The position numbers and the translations under genes are program-made. Positions 31,567 to 41,989 of a stretch of DNA of 64,000 bases are shown piece by piece; the stretch's first letter is position 1; every line of letters starts with the position of its first letter. This DNA is from Serratia symbiotica (Periphyllus acericola) (lineage in GTDB: Bacteria; Pseudomonadota; Gammaproteobacteria; Enterobacterales; Enterobacteriaceae). Where the stretch lies: NCBI RefSeq assembly GCF_964019515.1, contig NZ_OZ026452.1:1178001-1242000 (forward strand), read 5' to 3'. The notes beneath the pieces are model-generated. The model was not told the DNA's origin. It was given only the letters and a program-made list of their open reading frames with translations, and did no database searches.

Positions 31567-32740
31567 AAAACTTACTGGCCAGGCAGCAGCGTTCGGCGTT
31601 GCAACCGGTATTCAACCTTAGTGGCTCTGTGCTGCACACCAACCTTGGCCGCGCCTTGCTGGGGCAACCGGCGATGGTGGCAGCGACTAGTGCCATGGGC
31701 ACCGCGGTGACGCTGGAGTACGACCTGGACGGTACCGGGCCTGGCCACCGCGATCAGGCGATAGCGGACTTTCTCTGTCAACTCACTGGATCCGAAGACG
31801 CCTGCATCGTCAATAACAATGCGGCGGTGGTACTGCTGATGCTGGCGGCGATAGCGCCCGGCAAATAGGTCGTGGTGTCGCGTGGCGAATTGGTGGAGAT
31901 CGGCGGCGCGTTCCGTATTTCCGACGTAATGCGTCAGGCGGGCTGCCAACTGGTAGAGGTCGGCACGACCAATCGCACCCACCTGAAAGACTATCACAAC
32001 GCCATGGGCGAGCAGACTGCGCTGCTGATGAAGGTGCATACCAGCAATTACAGCATTCAGGGTTTTACTGCGGCGGTCAATGAGGCGGAACTGGCGCTGC
32101 TTGGGGCTGAACGGGGCATCCCGACGTCCACTGATCTGGGCAGTTGATCGCTAATCGACATGGCACAATACGGTCTACCATCTGAGCCGATGCCGCAGCG
32201 GCTACTGGCTGCTGGGGTCGATCTGGTGACTTTTTCCGGCGACAAGCTAGTGGGAGGCAGGCAGGCTGGCATCATCGTCGGTAAAAAGGCGCTCAGCAGC
32301 ATCCGCTCAAGCGTGCATTGCACGTTGGCAAAATAACTCTGGCGGCACTGGAAGCCACGCTACGGCTTTATCAGCAGCCTGAATTGTTGGCGGAACAGCT
32401 ACCGACGTTGCGCTTGCTGACCCGTCCGCAATGGGCGATACAGCAAGCGGCCGAGCGCGTGCTACCGGCGCTGGCACCACAGTTTATTAAAGATTTTCAG
32501 TTGCGTGCCGAACCCTGCTTGTCACAAATTGGCAATGGGTCGCGGCCGATCGATCGTCTGCCCAGCTACGCGCTGACTTTTACTCCGATCTACAGGCGCG
32601 TGGCGGCGCTGTAAGCGTTAGCAGAACGCTGGCGCGGCCTGCCACAGCCGGTGATTGGCCGTATCAGCGACGGGAGACTGTGGCTGGATCTACGCTGCCT
32701 GGAACAAGAAAGCGCGCTGATTAAGGCGCTGTGCGCATGA
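31362..32740 (+). pseudogene. selA: selA: L-seryl-tRNA(Sec) selenium transferase, broken
   Basis: SelA converts Ser-tRNA(Sec) to Sec-tRNA(Sec) with PLP. The start [20 protein letters not shown] is readable. TAG interrupts at about 31498 and 31866, TGA after TDLGS (about 32146), then a frameshift near 32330 and TAA near 32612. The PLP-lysine motif FSGDKLVGG is still readable (about 32233). The C-terminus ends [17 protein letters not shown], with TGA overlapping the selB ATG. A second copy of the first 68 codons lies upstream as part of a tandem duplication. Confidence 0.95.
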
Positions 32741-34608
32741 TCATCGCCACCGCCGGCCATGTCGATCATGGAAAGACCACCTTTTTGCAGGCGATCTCCG
32801 GAATCAACGCGGATCGCCTGCCGGAAGAAAAACGGCGCGGCATGACCATTGATCTAGGTTATGCCTACTGGCCACAACCTGATGGCCGAGTGCTGGGGTT
32901 TATTTACGTACCAGGCCACGAAAAGTTTCTCGCCAACATGCTGGCCGGTGTTGGCGGTATCGACCATGCTTTGCTGGTGGTGGCCTGTGATGATGGTGTG
33001 ATGGCGCAAACCCGCGAACATTTGGCGATCTTGCGGCTGAGTGGATGGCTTGCACTGACGGTGGCGTTGACCAAAGCTGACCGAGTGAATGGCGCGCGAA
33101 TTGACGTAGTGTGCCAACGTGCAATAAGAGCTGGCCCGACAGGGGTGGCACCCTGCGCCGCTGTTTGTTACCGCTGCTGTACAAGGAACGGGAATTAAGG
33201 CGCTGTGCGAGCATCTGCAAACGCTTTTGCCTGGCGATCATCGGTTGACACGTCGGTTCCGTCTGGCCGTGGATCGCGCCTTCAGCATGAAGGGGGGCGG
33301 GTCTGGTGGTAACTGGCACCGCGCTCTTCGTGGCCGAGTAACGGTAGGAGAGACATTGTGGCTAACTGGTGTGGAAAACCCCGGTGCGGGTGCGGGGCCT
33401 GCATTCCCAAAACCAGCCCCCGTTAAACAGGCGCAAGCTGGGCAATGCATAGCACTGAACATCAGTGGTGATGTCAGTAAAGAACAGATTGCCCGTGGTG
33501 ACTGGGCTGCTATCACATCAGCCATTAGCGGCCGCAGAACGCATACTGGTGGCACTGGATGCCGATCTACCGATCCACCATAGGCAACCGCTACATTTAC
33601 ACCACGCCGCCAGCCATATCACCGGGCGGATTTCGCTATTGAAGGACAACCTGGCTGCATTGATCCTCGATCGGCCGCTGTGGCTGGTGGAAAATGACCA
33701 GCTGGTGTTGCATGATATAGGCGCATGACAAACCTTAGGCGCAGCCCAGGTACTGAGCTTGAGCGCACCAAAATGCGGCAAACGCTCACCGGACTTTCTG
33801 GTTCGGCTGGCGGCGCAAGCGCAGGCCAGTGATGATCGGCAGGTATTGGCAATGTTACTGCCCCAGGGGGCATTGCAGTTAGCGGCGTTCTATTGGGCGC
33901 GCCAACTGACCGATAGCGGGTTGGCAAACCTGCTGGCGCAGCATAAACTTCTGATCGCTGGTGGCAGCGCACTGGCGATCGACAAAGTGTAGCAGGCCGA
34001 AAGCCGCCTATTGCAGATATTGGCAGATTACCATCAGCAGGATGCTGATCAGCTTAGTCTGGAGCGCGCCCGCCTACGGCGTATGGCACTGCCAGCACTG
34101 GATGAAACGCTGGATTTAAGATGATCGATAACTTGCTGCATACTGGGACAATCAGCCATACACGTGGCTGGCTGCATTTGCACGAGCACACACTGCTTTC
34201 AGCACTGAAGAGATGGCCTTCTGTGAGCGCATAGTACCGCTGTTTGGCGGCGAAGCTTGGTTGGTGCGCGATATGGCCGCTGAGCTGGGCGAGGATGAAG
34301 TGCGTGTGCGGACACTGTTGCGCAAGGCAGCCCTACTGGGCCACGTCACGGCAGTAGTGGTGGATCGTTACTCCCTCAGCCGCCGCATCGAACAGTTCGC
34401 TGCGTTGATCCGCGAACTTAACGTGACACAGGACAGCGTCAATACCGTTGACTTCCGCGATCGGCTCGGCATTGGACGCAAGTTAGCGATTCAGGTGCTG
34501 GAATTTTTTGACCACAGCGGTTTTACCCGCCGCAAGGGTAACCACATCTGTTGCGCGATCATAGGCTGTTTAGCAAATAAGTGCCTATTGGGCAAGAGGT
34601 GCATTTAA
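32737..34608 (+). pseudogene. selB: selB: selenocysteine-specific elongation factor, broken
   Basis: The start [20 protein letters not shown] carries the G1 P-loop. Other GTPase motifs (DVPGHEK read here as [19 protein letters not shown]) follow, then the frame collapses near 33120. Domain 2-3 pieces (VGETLWLTGVENPG, LHLHHAASHITGRISLL) and the C-terminal winged helices that bind SECIS RNA (PLFGGEAWLVRDMAAELGED, VDFRDRLGIGRKLAIQVLEF) are scattered over three frames, with a deletion near 34110-34200. It overlapped selA by ATGA. Dead beyond doubt. Confidence 0.95.
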
Positions 34609-34624
34609 CCCTGTGCCAGTGCCA

Positions 34625-35833
34625 TCAGCGCTTGGGAAGGAACAATACCACCAATGCCAGCCAGCATAGACCGCTGATTAGATTGAACAGATTAAACAAC
34701 CCGCTGCCGCCCCACACGTAGGCGACCTTGGCCAGTTCGATGCCGATGGTAAACACCAGCATGCTCAGAATACCCATCGTGGCGGATACGGTGCCCTTGC
34801 TAACGTTGCTGGCGAACAGCGTCAGGCGATACAGACCGGCATTAGCCAGCCCGATGCCAAAGGCGTACAGGCTCAGCCCGACGGTCATCGACAGGTAGGC
34901 GTGGCTGGAGAACAGGGTCGCCAGCGCGGCGATCAATAACCCCAATATCATTGGGCTTGCCCCCTGCTTGATCAGATGCTCTACGCTGTTTTTACCCGTC
35001 CTGTATGCCAACGTCAGGTTACCGAGGATCAGCGCACCAAACACCGGAATTTGCAGCAGGCCGTAATCCAGCGTTGACAGCGATTCACCGCTGATCAGGA
35101 TCACCGGCGATTGGGCAATCCAGGCCAGTAGCGGCAAGCTGGCGAAACCTATCGCCAATGCACCGTAGACAAACCTACGGTTACTCAATACTTGGCGGTA
35201 TTCACGCCACAGGTTAGCGGCGGAGAACTTCTCGCCCTGCAACGTGACGGTTTCCGGCATCGCTTTCCACAGGCCATAGAAGGCGATGGCCGCCAGCGCC
35301 GCAAACAGCACGAACATACTTTGCCACGGGGCGACATGGAGCAGTGCCGCCCCAGCCGATGGCCCAAGCAATGGGGCGATCAGCGCCACATTGGCCATCA
35401 GCGCAGTGATTTTGATGCAAACTGCTTCTTCGAAGGATTCCTGAATGGTGGCGTAGCCAACCGCGCCGATAAAGCACAGACCAATGCCCTGTAGGAAGCG
35501 CATAAAGATAAACTGCTCAATGTTAGTCACTAACAGGATGGCCAGGCAAGAAACAATAAAGAAAGCTACTCCGGCCAGCATCACCGGGCGGCGGCCACGG
35601 CGATCTGACAGCGGGCCGAGTAGCCACTGCAAAAAGATACCACCGGCTAGATAGGCGGTCATTGATGTCGGCACCCATTCTTCGCCGACGTTGAAATTCG
35701 CTATCACTGCCAGCATACCTAGCTGGATCATATCGTTGCCTATATAGACGGCGAATTCAAACAGCACCAGAGAAAGTGGGAATAAAAGCGCCTGTCGGCC
35801 CAAACGTGCCGCAGGTGGTAATGTCGTTTTCAT
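34625..35833 (-). CDS. mdfA: MdfA-type multidrug efflux transporter (MFS)
   Basis: The 402-aa protein with twelve predicted membrane segments follows E. coli MdfA along its length. MdfA is a proton antiporter of the inner membrane exporting lipophilic cations and chloramphenicol. The membrane-embedded acidic residues sit in [16 protein letters not shown] (Glu26 and Asp34 equivalents), and the MFS motif A is [13 protein letters not shown]. Motif C-like [15 protein letters not shown] is present. The C-terminus is a little shorter than in E. coli (410 aa). The frame is clean, a surprising survivor directly beside dead selB, with which it converges. Confidence 0.92.
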   Translation of the reverse strand: MKTTLPPAARLGRQALLFPLSLVLFEFAVYIGNDMIQLGMLAVIANFNVGEEWVPTSMTAYLAGGIFLQWLLGPLSDRRGRRPVMLAGVAFFIVSCLAILLVTNIEQFIFMRFLQGIGLCFIGAVGYATIQESFEEAVCIKITALMANVALIAPLLGPSAGAALLHVAPWQSMFVLFAALAAIAFYGLWKAMPETVTLQGEKFSAANLWREYRQVLSNRRFVYGALAIGFASLPLLAWIAQSPVILISGESLSTLDYGLLQIPVFGALILGNLTLAYRTGKNSVEHLIKQGASPMILGLLIAALATLFSSHAYLSMTVGLSLYAFGIGLANAGLYRLTLFASNVSKGTVSATMGILSMLVFTIGIELAKVAYVWGGSGLFNLFNLISGLCWLALVVLFLPKR

Positions 35834-35917
35834 ATTTATTGTACTGATAGTAAAAAATAAAAAAGGAGCTGCCAGGGCAGGAAGCGCAAACTTAGCGAGT
35901 TATGGCGGCTATTTTGC

Positions 35918-35960
35918 CGCCAAATGCCCACCTTGGCAATGGCACGGTGGGCATTTGGCG
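35918..35960. repeat. Perfect 15-bp hairpin upstream of mdfA
   Basis: CGCCAAATGCCCACC (35918-35932) and GGTGGGCATTTGGCG (35946-35960) form a perfect stem with a 13-nt loop. No T-run follows in either direction. It lies between mdfA and selC and may be an old terminator or an mRNA-stabilising element. Confidence 0.55.
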
Positions 35961-36126
35961 CCGTCTACTTATCTCGTTTTATAGCGTCATTTAGCTGTTG
36001 TTGACGCTGATCAGTGCCGAATTCGTATCGCACCATTATGATTATGGTAGACGGGCTGCCGCCATTTTTCCTCATAGTGCTAAAGATGGACTGCGCTATA
36101 ATCAGCCTCTTGTTTTTGCTTCCAAA

Positions 36127-36221
36127 GGAAGCTCCTCGTCCCCGGTGGGACGGCCGGACTTCAAATCCGGTTGGGGCTGCCAGCGGCCCTAGGCAGGATC
36201 GACTCCTGTGATCTTCCGCCA
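36127..36221 (+). tRNA. selC: tRNA-Sec (anticodon TCA), with altered conserved positions
   Basis: The 95-nt sequence from GGAAGCTCCTCG to GATCTTCCGCCA aligns end to end with E. coli selC, including the long variable arm and the anticodon loop ACTTCAAAT. Two oddities stand out. The acceptor stem GGAAGCTC no longer pairs fully with GATCTTCC (C opposite T at the sixth pair, where E. coli has A). The T-loop reads ATCGACT instead of TTCGACT, losing the near-universal T54. The D stem and variable arm differ from E. coli by compensated changes. With selA and selB dead it has no remaining role. Confidence 0.94.
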
Positions 36222-36389
36222 TTCGACCTATTCTGAACTCTCCTCAAATCAATAAAATCCCTTATAAGGCCTAGAAAAATAGACCGTTAACATCCACGGG
36301 TGTCAACCGACGTCAACTGGAATCAATACGATTCTGGGGGCATAATAGATAGGGGGCATGGAATGGATGCTATTCTGGAGATGCCCCCA

Positions 36390-37326
36390 ATGAAGCTAAC
36401 AGCACGACAAGTAGACACCGCCAAGCCAAAAGAGAAGCCTTATAAGCTCTCTGATGGCGGTGGTCTGTATCTGGAAGTTGCACCCAATGGCTATCGCTAT
36501 TGGCGCATGAAATACCGCATCAACGGTAAAGAAAAGCGCTTCTCCTTTTGCGTTTACCCTATTGTTTCGCTGGAGGTTGCACGAGACGAAAGAGTAAAGG
36601 CAAAGAGGGTACTCGCTGCAGGTGGTGATCCTGGGGAAGTCAAAGAAAGCCGGGAAGTTGGCTCAGAAACTCTCTATCGAGAATACCTTCGAAGCGATTG
36701 CTAGAAAGTAGCATAAATCCAAGGCTGACCGTTGGCCACTGCGCTACCGTGATGAAATTATTGATACCTTAGAGAAGGATATTTTCCCCTTTATCGGGAA
36801 GCTGCCCATCGCAGAAATCAAACCGATGGAGTTATTGGAAACGCTGAAACGTATGGAAAAACGCGGTGCGTTAGAGAAGATGCGTAAAGTGCGTCAGCGC
36901 AGCGGTGAAGTGTTCCATTATGCTATTATTACCGGACGGGCTGATTATAACCCTGCACCCGATCTGGCCTCGGCGCTCACCCCACCTAAGAAACAACATT
37001 TCCCTTTCCTAACGGCTCAGGAGTTGCCTTATTTTCTCACTGATCTAGCGGTCTACACCGGTAGTATAATTACCAAAACGGCTACCAGAATTATCATGCT
37101 GACGCTAGTAAGAACCCAGGAACTGAGATTTGCGCGCGGGCAGGATATCGATCTCGATAAAGGGATGTGGAACATACCGCCAGAAGTTATGAAAATAAAG
37201 CGACCACACGTCGTTCCCCTATCAACGCAAGTTGTCGATCTATTCGGTTCTCTTAAGTTAATGACCGGTGCTTATCCCTTGGTATTCATTGGGAGAAACG
37301 ATCACCGTAAGCCAATCAGCAAATAA
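36390..37326 (+). pseudogene. P4-type tyrosine integrase next to selC, broken and truncated
   Basis: The ATG at 36390 gives MKLTARQVDTAKPKEKPYKL and LSDGGGLYLEVAPNGYRYWR, the N-terminal DUF4102 domain typical of P4-like integrases that insert at tRNA genes. A frameshift occurs near 36630 (read on as KLAQKLSIENTFEAIA), a TAG near 36711, then a long open part covering the core-binding domain. The first catalytic Arg region reads LTLVRTQELRFARGQDIDLD. It ends in TAA at 37324-37326 before the HxxR and Tyr motifs, so it is inactive. It lies 168 bp after selC in the usual orientation, which marks a former genomic island at this tRNA. Confidence 0.9.
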
Positions 37327-37594
37327 AGCCATGAATGGGTGAAATATGAAATAACTGTGAGTTACCAACGTCAGCAGCAATCTCACCAAGAGCTACTTCA
37401 GTATACGTAATACAGGATCTTCGTAAAGCAGGGCCATGGGTACCAGCCAAATGTGCGAGGGCTTTAATCAGAGATGTTCTTTTCTCTGAGCTAGCACCCG
37501 CCACCATAACAAAAGAACATGGCGGCGAGCTATCCAGACATGCACGAACATCAAGAGCTTCCTGTGTATCAGGGCTACCAATACGACTGGTCAT
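37327..37594 (-). pseudogene. Unrecognised gene fragment with a P-loop-like stretch
   Basis: A minus-strand frame reads MTSRIGSPDTQEALDVRACL, then FVMVAGASSEKRTSLIKALA and GTHGPALRRSCITYTEVALG. The segment GASSEKRTS resembles an eroded Walker A motif, which would fit a decayed NTPase, perhaps of a secretion or pilus system carried by the selC island. This is only a guess from the local pattern, and no family match is certain. Confidence 0.35.
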
Positions 37595-37599
37595 GCAAC

Positions 37600-37801
37600 C
37601 CTCTCACCATCAATTTCAGCCAGATCGACGGATATATCTTCAACCCCCCTCTTCCTGACCTTCTGCAATTTCTAGTTCCGGTTGGGCTATTTCAGCTTCA
37701 AGCCATTTCAATCCTTCAGAAATGTATGTCGGGACAGACCATTCATCCGGTTTTTTAAGAAGTAAATTCAGGGCAAAATCAGTTTTACTGAAGCTTTTTG
37801 A
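37600..37801 (-). pseudogene. Unrecognised gene fragment upstream of the P-loop-like frame
   Basis: The minus strand reads FALNLLLKKPDEWSVPTYIS, EGLKWLEAEIAQPELEIAEG and QEEGG before TGA; the next frame starts about 60 bp further. The 5' end is cut by the IS fragment at 37802. It is probably from the same island as the neighbouring fragment. Not recognised. Confidence 0.35.
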
Positions 37802-37970
37802 GGCTTTGTTGAATAAATCAGATTGGGAATAAAAGAGTCGCCTGAATGGGCATCTTTCAGGCAACGCGTACACTTTCTGGCATACCGGCAAGCGTCATCT
37901 TGTTTAATGCACAGATCATGGCCATAGCCTCTGCAACTTGCGCATCATAATCTCGGAGCGACAGGTGACC
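37802..37970 (-). mobile_element. IS903-like right-end fragment (copy G)
   Basis: GGCTTTGTTGAATAAATCAG at 37802 starts a 169-bp piece corresponding to the last 50 transposase codons and right end. It stops within the QLFGGHLSL segment, where a 113-bp miniature element begins. Confidence 0.88.
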
Positions 37971-38083
37971 GGCGTTGTTGAATAAATCGAACTTTTGGCC
38001 GCCACGAGGATCAGATCACTCTCCTTCTGTCAAAATAGCGACATTCCGTGGCAAAGCAAAAGTTCGATTTATTCAACAACGCC
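37971..38083. mobile_element. 113-bp miniature element made of two inverted IS903-like left ends
   Basis: The element has perfect 27-bp terminal inverted repeats (37971-37997 and 38057-38083, starting GGCGTTGTTGAATAAATCGA). The interior is the untranslated leader of the transposase, ending at the GTG start region (CCGTGGCAAAG). The second terminus is an inverted left end, joined at the shared octamer-like CAAAAGTTC. No coding capacity and no target duplication are seen. Confidence 0.88.
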
Positions 38084-38211
38084 CCAATAAGCAAACGCTG
38101 ATGCAGAAACAGCGGGCTACACTGAGAAATTCTCATCGTCAGAATATAAAGCCCGTGCCGCTCGCCGCAACTTTGATATAACCAAGGTGGGGTTATGACC
38201 ATGAATGCCGC

Positions 38212-38274
38212 AGTGGAATCGGTAAGAAAATCCCGTTAGAGATGGCTGGTAAGCAGCTATTCATCGTGAAATAA
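38212..38274 (+). pseudogene. gpmI: gpmI C-terminal scrap (cofactor-independent phosphoglycerate mutase)
   Basis: The codons before TAA at 38272-38274 read IGKKIPLEMAGKQLFIVK, like the C-terminal end of GpmI. gpmI precedes envC in E. coli, and envC follows here. Only about 18 codons remain; the assignment rests on this context. Confidence 0.55.
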
Positions 38275-38284
38275 TCCTAGTCAT

Positions 38285-39495
38285 ATGAAAGAAATCGCGT
38301 TTTTTGCACTATCAAGAGTAGTCCAAAGCATAAACGCAGACAGCCAGCCGTTGCCTGAACGCACTGTGCCAAGGAGATTGACCAGCATGTGCGCTAGCGT
38401 ATTTTGCGTTGGCGTCTTATTGTGGCCGCTCGCCAGCCATGTTGCTGGAGACAGTAAATCTCAGCTCAAAGACATCCAACAAAGCATCGCCGAAAAAGAA
38501 AAGGTGGTGAAATAGCAGTTGCAACAGCGCAGATCATTGCAGGATAAACTCAGACAGCAGGAAAAGACCATCGCCCAAGTCAGTCGCAAAATGCGTGATA
38601 CTCAGGGCGCGTTCAACCAGTTGGGTGAAGATATTTTCGGCCTGAATGCCTCCATCGCCAAGCGGCAAAAACAACAATCCATTCAGCAGAGTATACTCGC
38701 CAAACAGCTCGATGCTGCCTTTCGTCAGGGGCAGCACAGCCCAGATCAATTGATCCTCAGCGGTGAAGGAAAGTCAACGTAGCGAACGTATTCTGGCCTA
38801 CTTCAGCTATTTGAACGAAGCACGTCAGCAAGCCATTGAAGAAATGAAAAACACTCGTAACGAACTGGTGGAGCAAAAAACTACTCTGGTGGCTAAACAA
38901 AACCAACAGAAAACGCTATTGTGCGAACAGCAGATGGTAGAACTGCGCCAAAACGAAATCCGCCTGCGCGATAAGATCGTCCGTGCCGAACGTGAAGCGC
39001 CTGGGGCCGCCAAGGTGCATGCTAAAGAACAGCAGGCAAAGAAAACCGGCACGCCTTATCAGCCAAGCGGGGCTGATCGTTCGCTGATGGCGCGTATTGG
39101 TGGCCTTGGCCGCACGGCGGGTCAGGCGGTATGGCCGGTACGGGGTTTCTACCCTGCAGAGCTTTGGCGAACCACTACATGGCGAGTTGCGCTGGAAAGG
39201 TATGGTGATCGAAGCAAGAGCAGGCAGTGAAATAAAAGCCATCGCTGATGGTCGCGTGTTGCTGGCCGACTGGCTACAGGGCTATGGCCTGGTGGTGGTG
39301 ATCGAGCACGGGAAAGGCGACATGAGCCTGTATGGCTATAACCAGAGCGCACTAGTTAACGTCGGCACGCAGGTGCGTGCTGGTCAGCCAATTGCGCTGG
39401 TAGGCACGAGCGGTGGCCAAGGTACACCTTCGCTTTGTTTTGAAATTCATCGCCAAGGTCAGGTGGTTAACCCACTGCCGTGGTTGGGAAGATAG
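38285..39495 (+). pseudogene. envC: envC: murein hydrolase activator, broken
   Basis: EnvC activates the amidases AmiA and AmiB at the division septum. The signal-peptide region (CVGVLLWPLASHVAGDSKSQ) and the start of the coiled coil (LKDIQQSIAEKEKVV) are followed by TAG (about 38514), then QAAFRQG-like AAFRQGQHSPDQLILSGEG and a frameshift near 38775. The coiled coil has lost a block of about 40 codons (CEQQMVELRQNEIRLR). After another shift near 39140 the LytM-like domain is intact (ELRWKGMVIEARAGSEIKAI to VVNPLPWLGR). yibQ follows 2 bp later, as in E. coli. Confidence 0.94.
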
Positions 39496-39497
39496 AT

Positions 39498-40439
39498 TTG
39501 CGCGATTTAAAAATCCATACTGCCGTATTGATTGGCTGCCTGGTGCAGGTTTACGCCGTACAAGCTGGTAAACTATCCATCGTTATTGATGATGTGGGCT
39601 ATCACCCACACGAGGAAAACGCGGTGTTACAGATGTCGGCGGCGGTTTCAGTCGCCGTGCTGCCTAATGCACCTTATGCACGCCTGATGGCCACCCGCGC
39701 CCATAGCCAGAACCGTGAAGTGTTGATCCACATGCCGATGGCCCCGTTCAGCAAGCAGCCGCTTGAACAGGATACGCTGCAACCTGACATGAGCAGCGAA
39801 GAAATCCAACGCATCATCCGCAATTCGGTGAATAATGTACCCTACGCGGTGGGAATGAATAACCACATGGGCAGTGCCATGACCTCAAGCCTGCCAGGCA
39901 TGCAGAAAGTCATGCAGGCACTCACAAGCTACCGGCTCTATTTCCTCGACAGCCTGACTATTAGAAACAGCCAGGCTACTAGTGCCGCTATAGGCACCGG
40001 CGTGAAGGTGATCAAACGCAAGGTGTTTCTCGACGATACCGCCAAGGAGGCCGATATCCGCCACCAGTTCAACCGTGCGGTCGCGCTGGCGCGTCGCAAC
40101 GGTTCCGCCATCGCCATCGGCCACCCACGCCCGGCAACGGTGAAAGTGCTACAGCAGATGCTCCCCGTGTTGCCAGCCAACATCGTGCTGGTCAAGCCAA
40201 GCTCACTGCTGAACGAACCGCAGGGTAGCAGCTACGTTCCACTGCTAGTCAAGGCGCAGAAGGACGAGTTCACCGGTAGTGTCAAGCAGTGCAAGGTCAA
40301 ACTGCCGAAGGAAAAAGTTAGGGTGGCTACTATATTGGGCGTAATCGGTGACAGCTTGGCGGCTTCGCCACACGAAGAATTTATCAAACGCCTGTGGCAT
40401 CGTTGGACAAATACGGGGCAGTATGAACCCAAAGCGTAA
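39498..40439 (+). CDS. yibQ: YibQ, divergent polysaccharide deacetylase family protein
   Basis: The frame is intact and follows E. coli YibQ for its full length. I took the TTG at 39498 just after the envC stop as start ([20 protein letters not shown] follows, a signal-peptide-like stretch); a GTG at 39480 in the same frame overlaps envC and is less likely. The conserved core reads [51 protein letters not shown] and [20 protein letters not shown]. The family is related to NodB-type deacetylases and is presumed periplasmic; the substrate is unknown. It stays open although envC in the same operon is dead. Confidence 0.9.
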   Translation: MRDLKIHTAVLIGCLVQVYAVQAGKLSIVIDDVGYHPHEENAVLQMSAAVSVAVLPNAPYARLMATRAHSQNREVLIHMPMAPFSKQPLEQDTLQPDMSSEEIQRIIRNSVNNVPYAVGMNNHMGSAMTSSLPGMQKVMQALTSYRLYFLDSLTIRNSQATSAAIGTGVKVIKRKVFLDDTAKEADIRHQFNRAVALARRNGSAIAIGHPRPATVKVLQQMLPVLPANIVLVKPSSLLNEPQGSSYVPLLVKAQKDEFTGSVKQCKVKLPKEKVRVATILGVIGDSLAASPHEEFIKRLWHRWTNTGQYEPKA

Positions 40440-40492
40440 AACAGCTACATAAAAGACAGCTTAATTTACTTATCACCACAGAGCCACCCAAG

Positions 40493-40795
40493 ATGGGTGA
40501 GTTGACCAGCCAACTATTGGGCAATTTCTTGCTGCGCCTATTTTCGGCCAGCCGCTGCGAAAAACAGGCACTGATGCCGTATATCAAACTGGAATGGGGT
40601 GCCAACTTTCACAAAGAGGAAAGCAGGATGCAGGCAGGCTATCAGGCAGGCTATAACGTTCTAATACTCACAGCGACTTCCGCGCACCTAACCCGACAGT
40701 TACTCGAAACCACCTATGCTGTCTGTCTACAGAACAGTGACCAGCAGACATTGATCCGGCAACTGCTGAAAATACCCTTAAATACCGCAGAATGA
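40493..40795 (+). CDS. Unrecognised 100-aa protein
   Basis: The frame starts [20 protein letters not shown] and continues [40 protein letters not shown] and [11 protein letters not shown]. It is predicted soluble with helical character and has no signal peptide. Its composition and unbroken length suggest a real gene. The stop overlaps an ATG (ATGA at 40792-40795) of a 32-aa frame. I do not recognise the family and nothing nearby explains it. Confidence 0.5.
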   Translation: MGELTSQLLGNFLLRLFSASRCEKQALMPYIKLEWGANFHKEESRMQAGYQAGYNVLILTATSAHLTRQLLETTYAVCLQNSDQQTLIRQLLKIPLNTAE

Positions 40796-40890
40796 GGCGC
40801 TATAAACGCTTCAGACACTGGTGGCGGCATAAACTGCTCATTAAGCTGGTAAAGCAGAGCAGTGCCTTGATCTTGGGATTGTTAGAGTAA
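40792..40890 (+). CDS. Small basic 32-aa ORF coupled to the upstream gene
   Basis: [20 protein letters not shown] followed by [12 protein letters not shown] and TAA at 40888. It starts within the stop codon of the 100-aa frame (ATGA), the arrangement of translational coupling. The peptide is strongly basic at the N-terminus and hydrophobic at the end. It could equally be the remnant of a longer protein after a nonsense mutation. Confidence 0.35.
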   Translation: MRRYKRFRHWWRHKLLIKLVKQSSALILGLLE

Positions 40891-40969
40891 TAACAGAAAT
40901 CGAGTAGGAGGGAGTGTTAGAAATTCTGTGTCATTCCAGTAAAATACCGATAAAAAGTAATGATGTATG

Positions 40970-41841
40970 TTCCACCCCTTCGATGTTGATAAAGCTCTGA
41001 AAGCACTTCAGGATGGTCAGGTTCTAGCGGGTAAAAAGGCATCTTAACCACGCTGATCAGGCAGTTAACCGAAGTGCACTGGCTGCTGAACTCGACTCTC
41101 ATCTGGCTTGGGACGTTGAAGCCAAGGTTCGCCAAGAAAACGGTCAAAACGCCAACCGGCGCTTTTGAGCTGGCCACTCTACGCGACCATAATGGTTCTT
41201 TTTAACCTCATCTCGTAAAAAAACATCAGACCACGCTGTCCGATAAAATCCAACGTAAGAACATCGGTATGTTCGCGCTGGGTATGAGCTATATAAAGAC
41301 ATCAGCCAGGAAATCGAAGATTTATAAGCATTCAGTGTCTCCAGTGCCACCCTCAGCGCCGTCACCGATAAAGTTATTCCTAGGTAGCAACGCCCACTAG
41401 AAACGGTGTATCCCCTTGCTGGCTGGATACGATCCACTATAAAATTCGTGAAGATGGGCGCTATCAAAGCAAGGCAGTTTACCCCGTTTTTGCGCTGGAT
41501 CTAGCTATATGGTAAAAAAAGAGAGCCTGAGCCTCTATCTGTCTGACAATGAGGATGCTAAATTCTGGCTGTCGGTATTGACCGATCTACAAAATCGTGG
41601 CGTGAACGATATTCTGATTGCCTGCTTTGATGGCCTGATGGGGTTCCCAGCAGCGATAAACAGCATTTACCCAATACAGAAGTCCCGTTGTTAGTCATCC
41701 ACCGGATCCGCAACTCAATTAAATATGTTGCCTCAAAGCACCACAAGGCGTTTATGGCTGATTTAAAAGCGGTTTACCCTAAGGTATAAAAAGAGGCAGC
41801 GGAAACTGTGCTGGATGAGTTGGAGGATACTCTTGCTGTTC
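40970..41841 (+). pseudogene. IS256-family (mutator type) transposase, eroded
   Basis: Segments in several frames follow the IS256-group transposase: FDVDKALKALQDGQVLAGK, LTEVHWLLNSTLIWLGTLK-region in shifted frames, then GMSYIKTSARKSKIYKHSVS, YKIREDGRYQSKAVYP, FWLSVLTDLQNRGVNDILIA and CFDGLMGFPAAINSIYP, and lastly IRNSIKYVASKHHKAFMADL. The DDE residues around CFDGLMGFP are in part readable. Many stops and indels, and the 3' end is lost. No terminal inverted repeats were found. It is older than the IS903-like copies, judging by its erosion. Confidence 0.85.
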
Positions 41842-41989
41842 GGCTAACGGGTGTGTAGAGAACATTCACCTCCATATCACCGTGTCACCGCTTCGGTCAC
41901 CACAGCCAGCCCAGTTGTGCTAACGCGCAACACGCCATACCCGGCGCACTTGTCGTGCGCCTTTCGCTTTAGCAGAGGGCTATTTAATA

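Noticed and set aside
35965..36222. 85-codon minus-strand frame over selC
   Set aside because: It runs antisense through the whole tRNA-Sec gene and has no recognisable similarity outside it.
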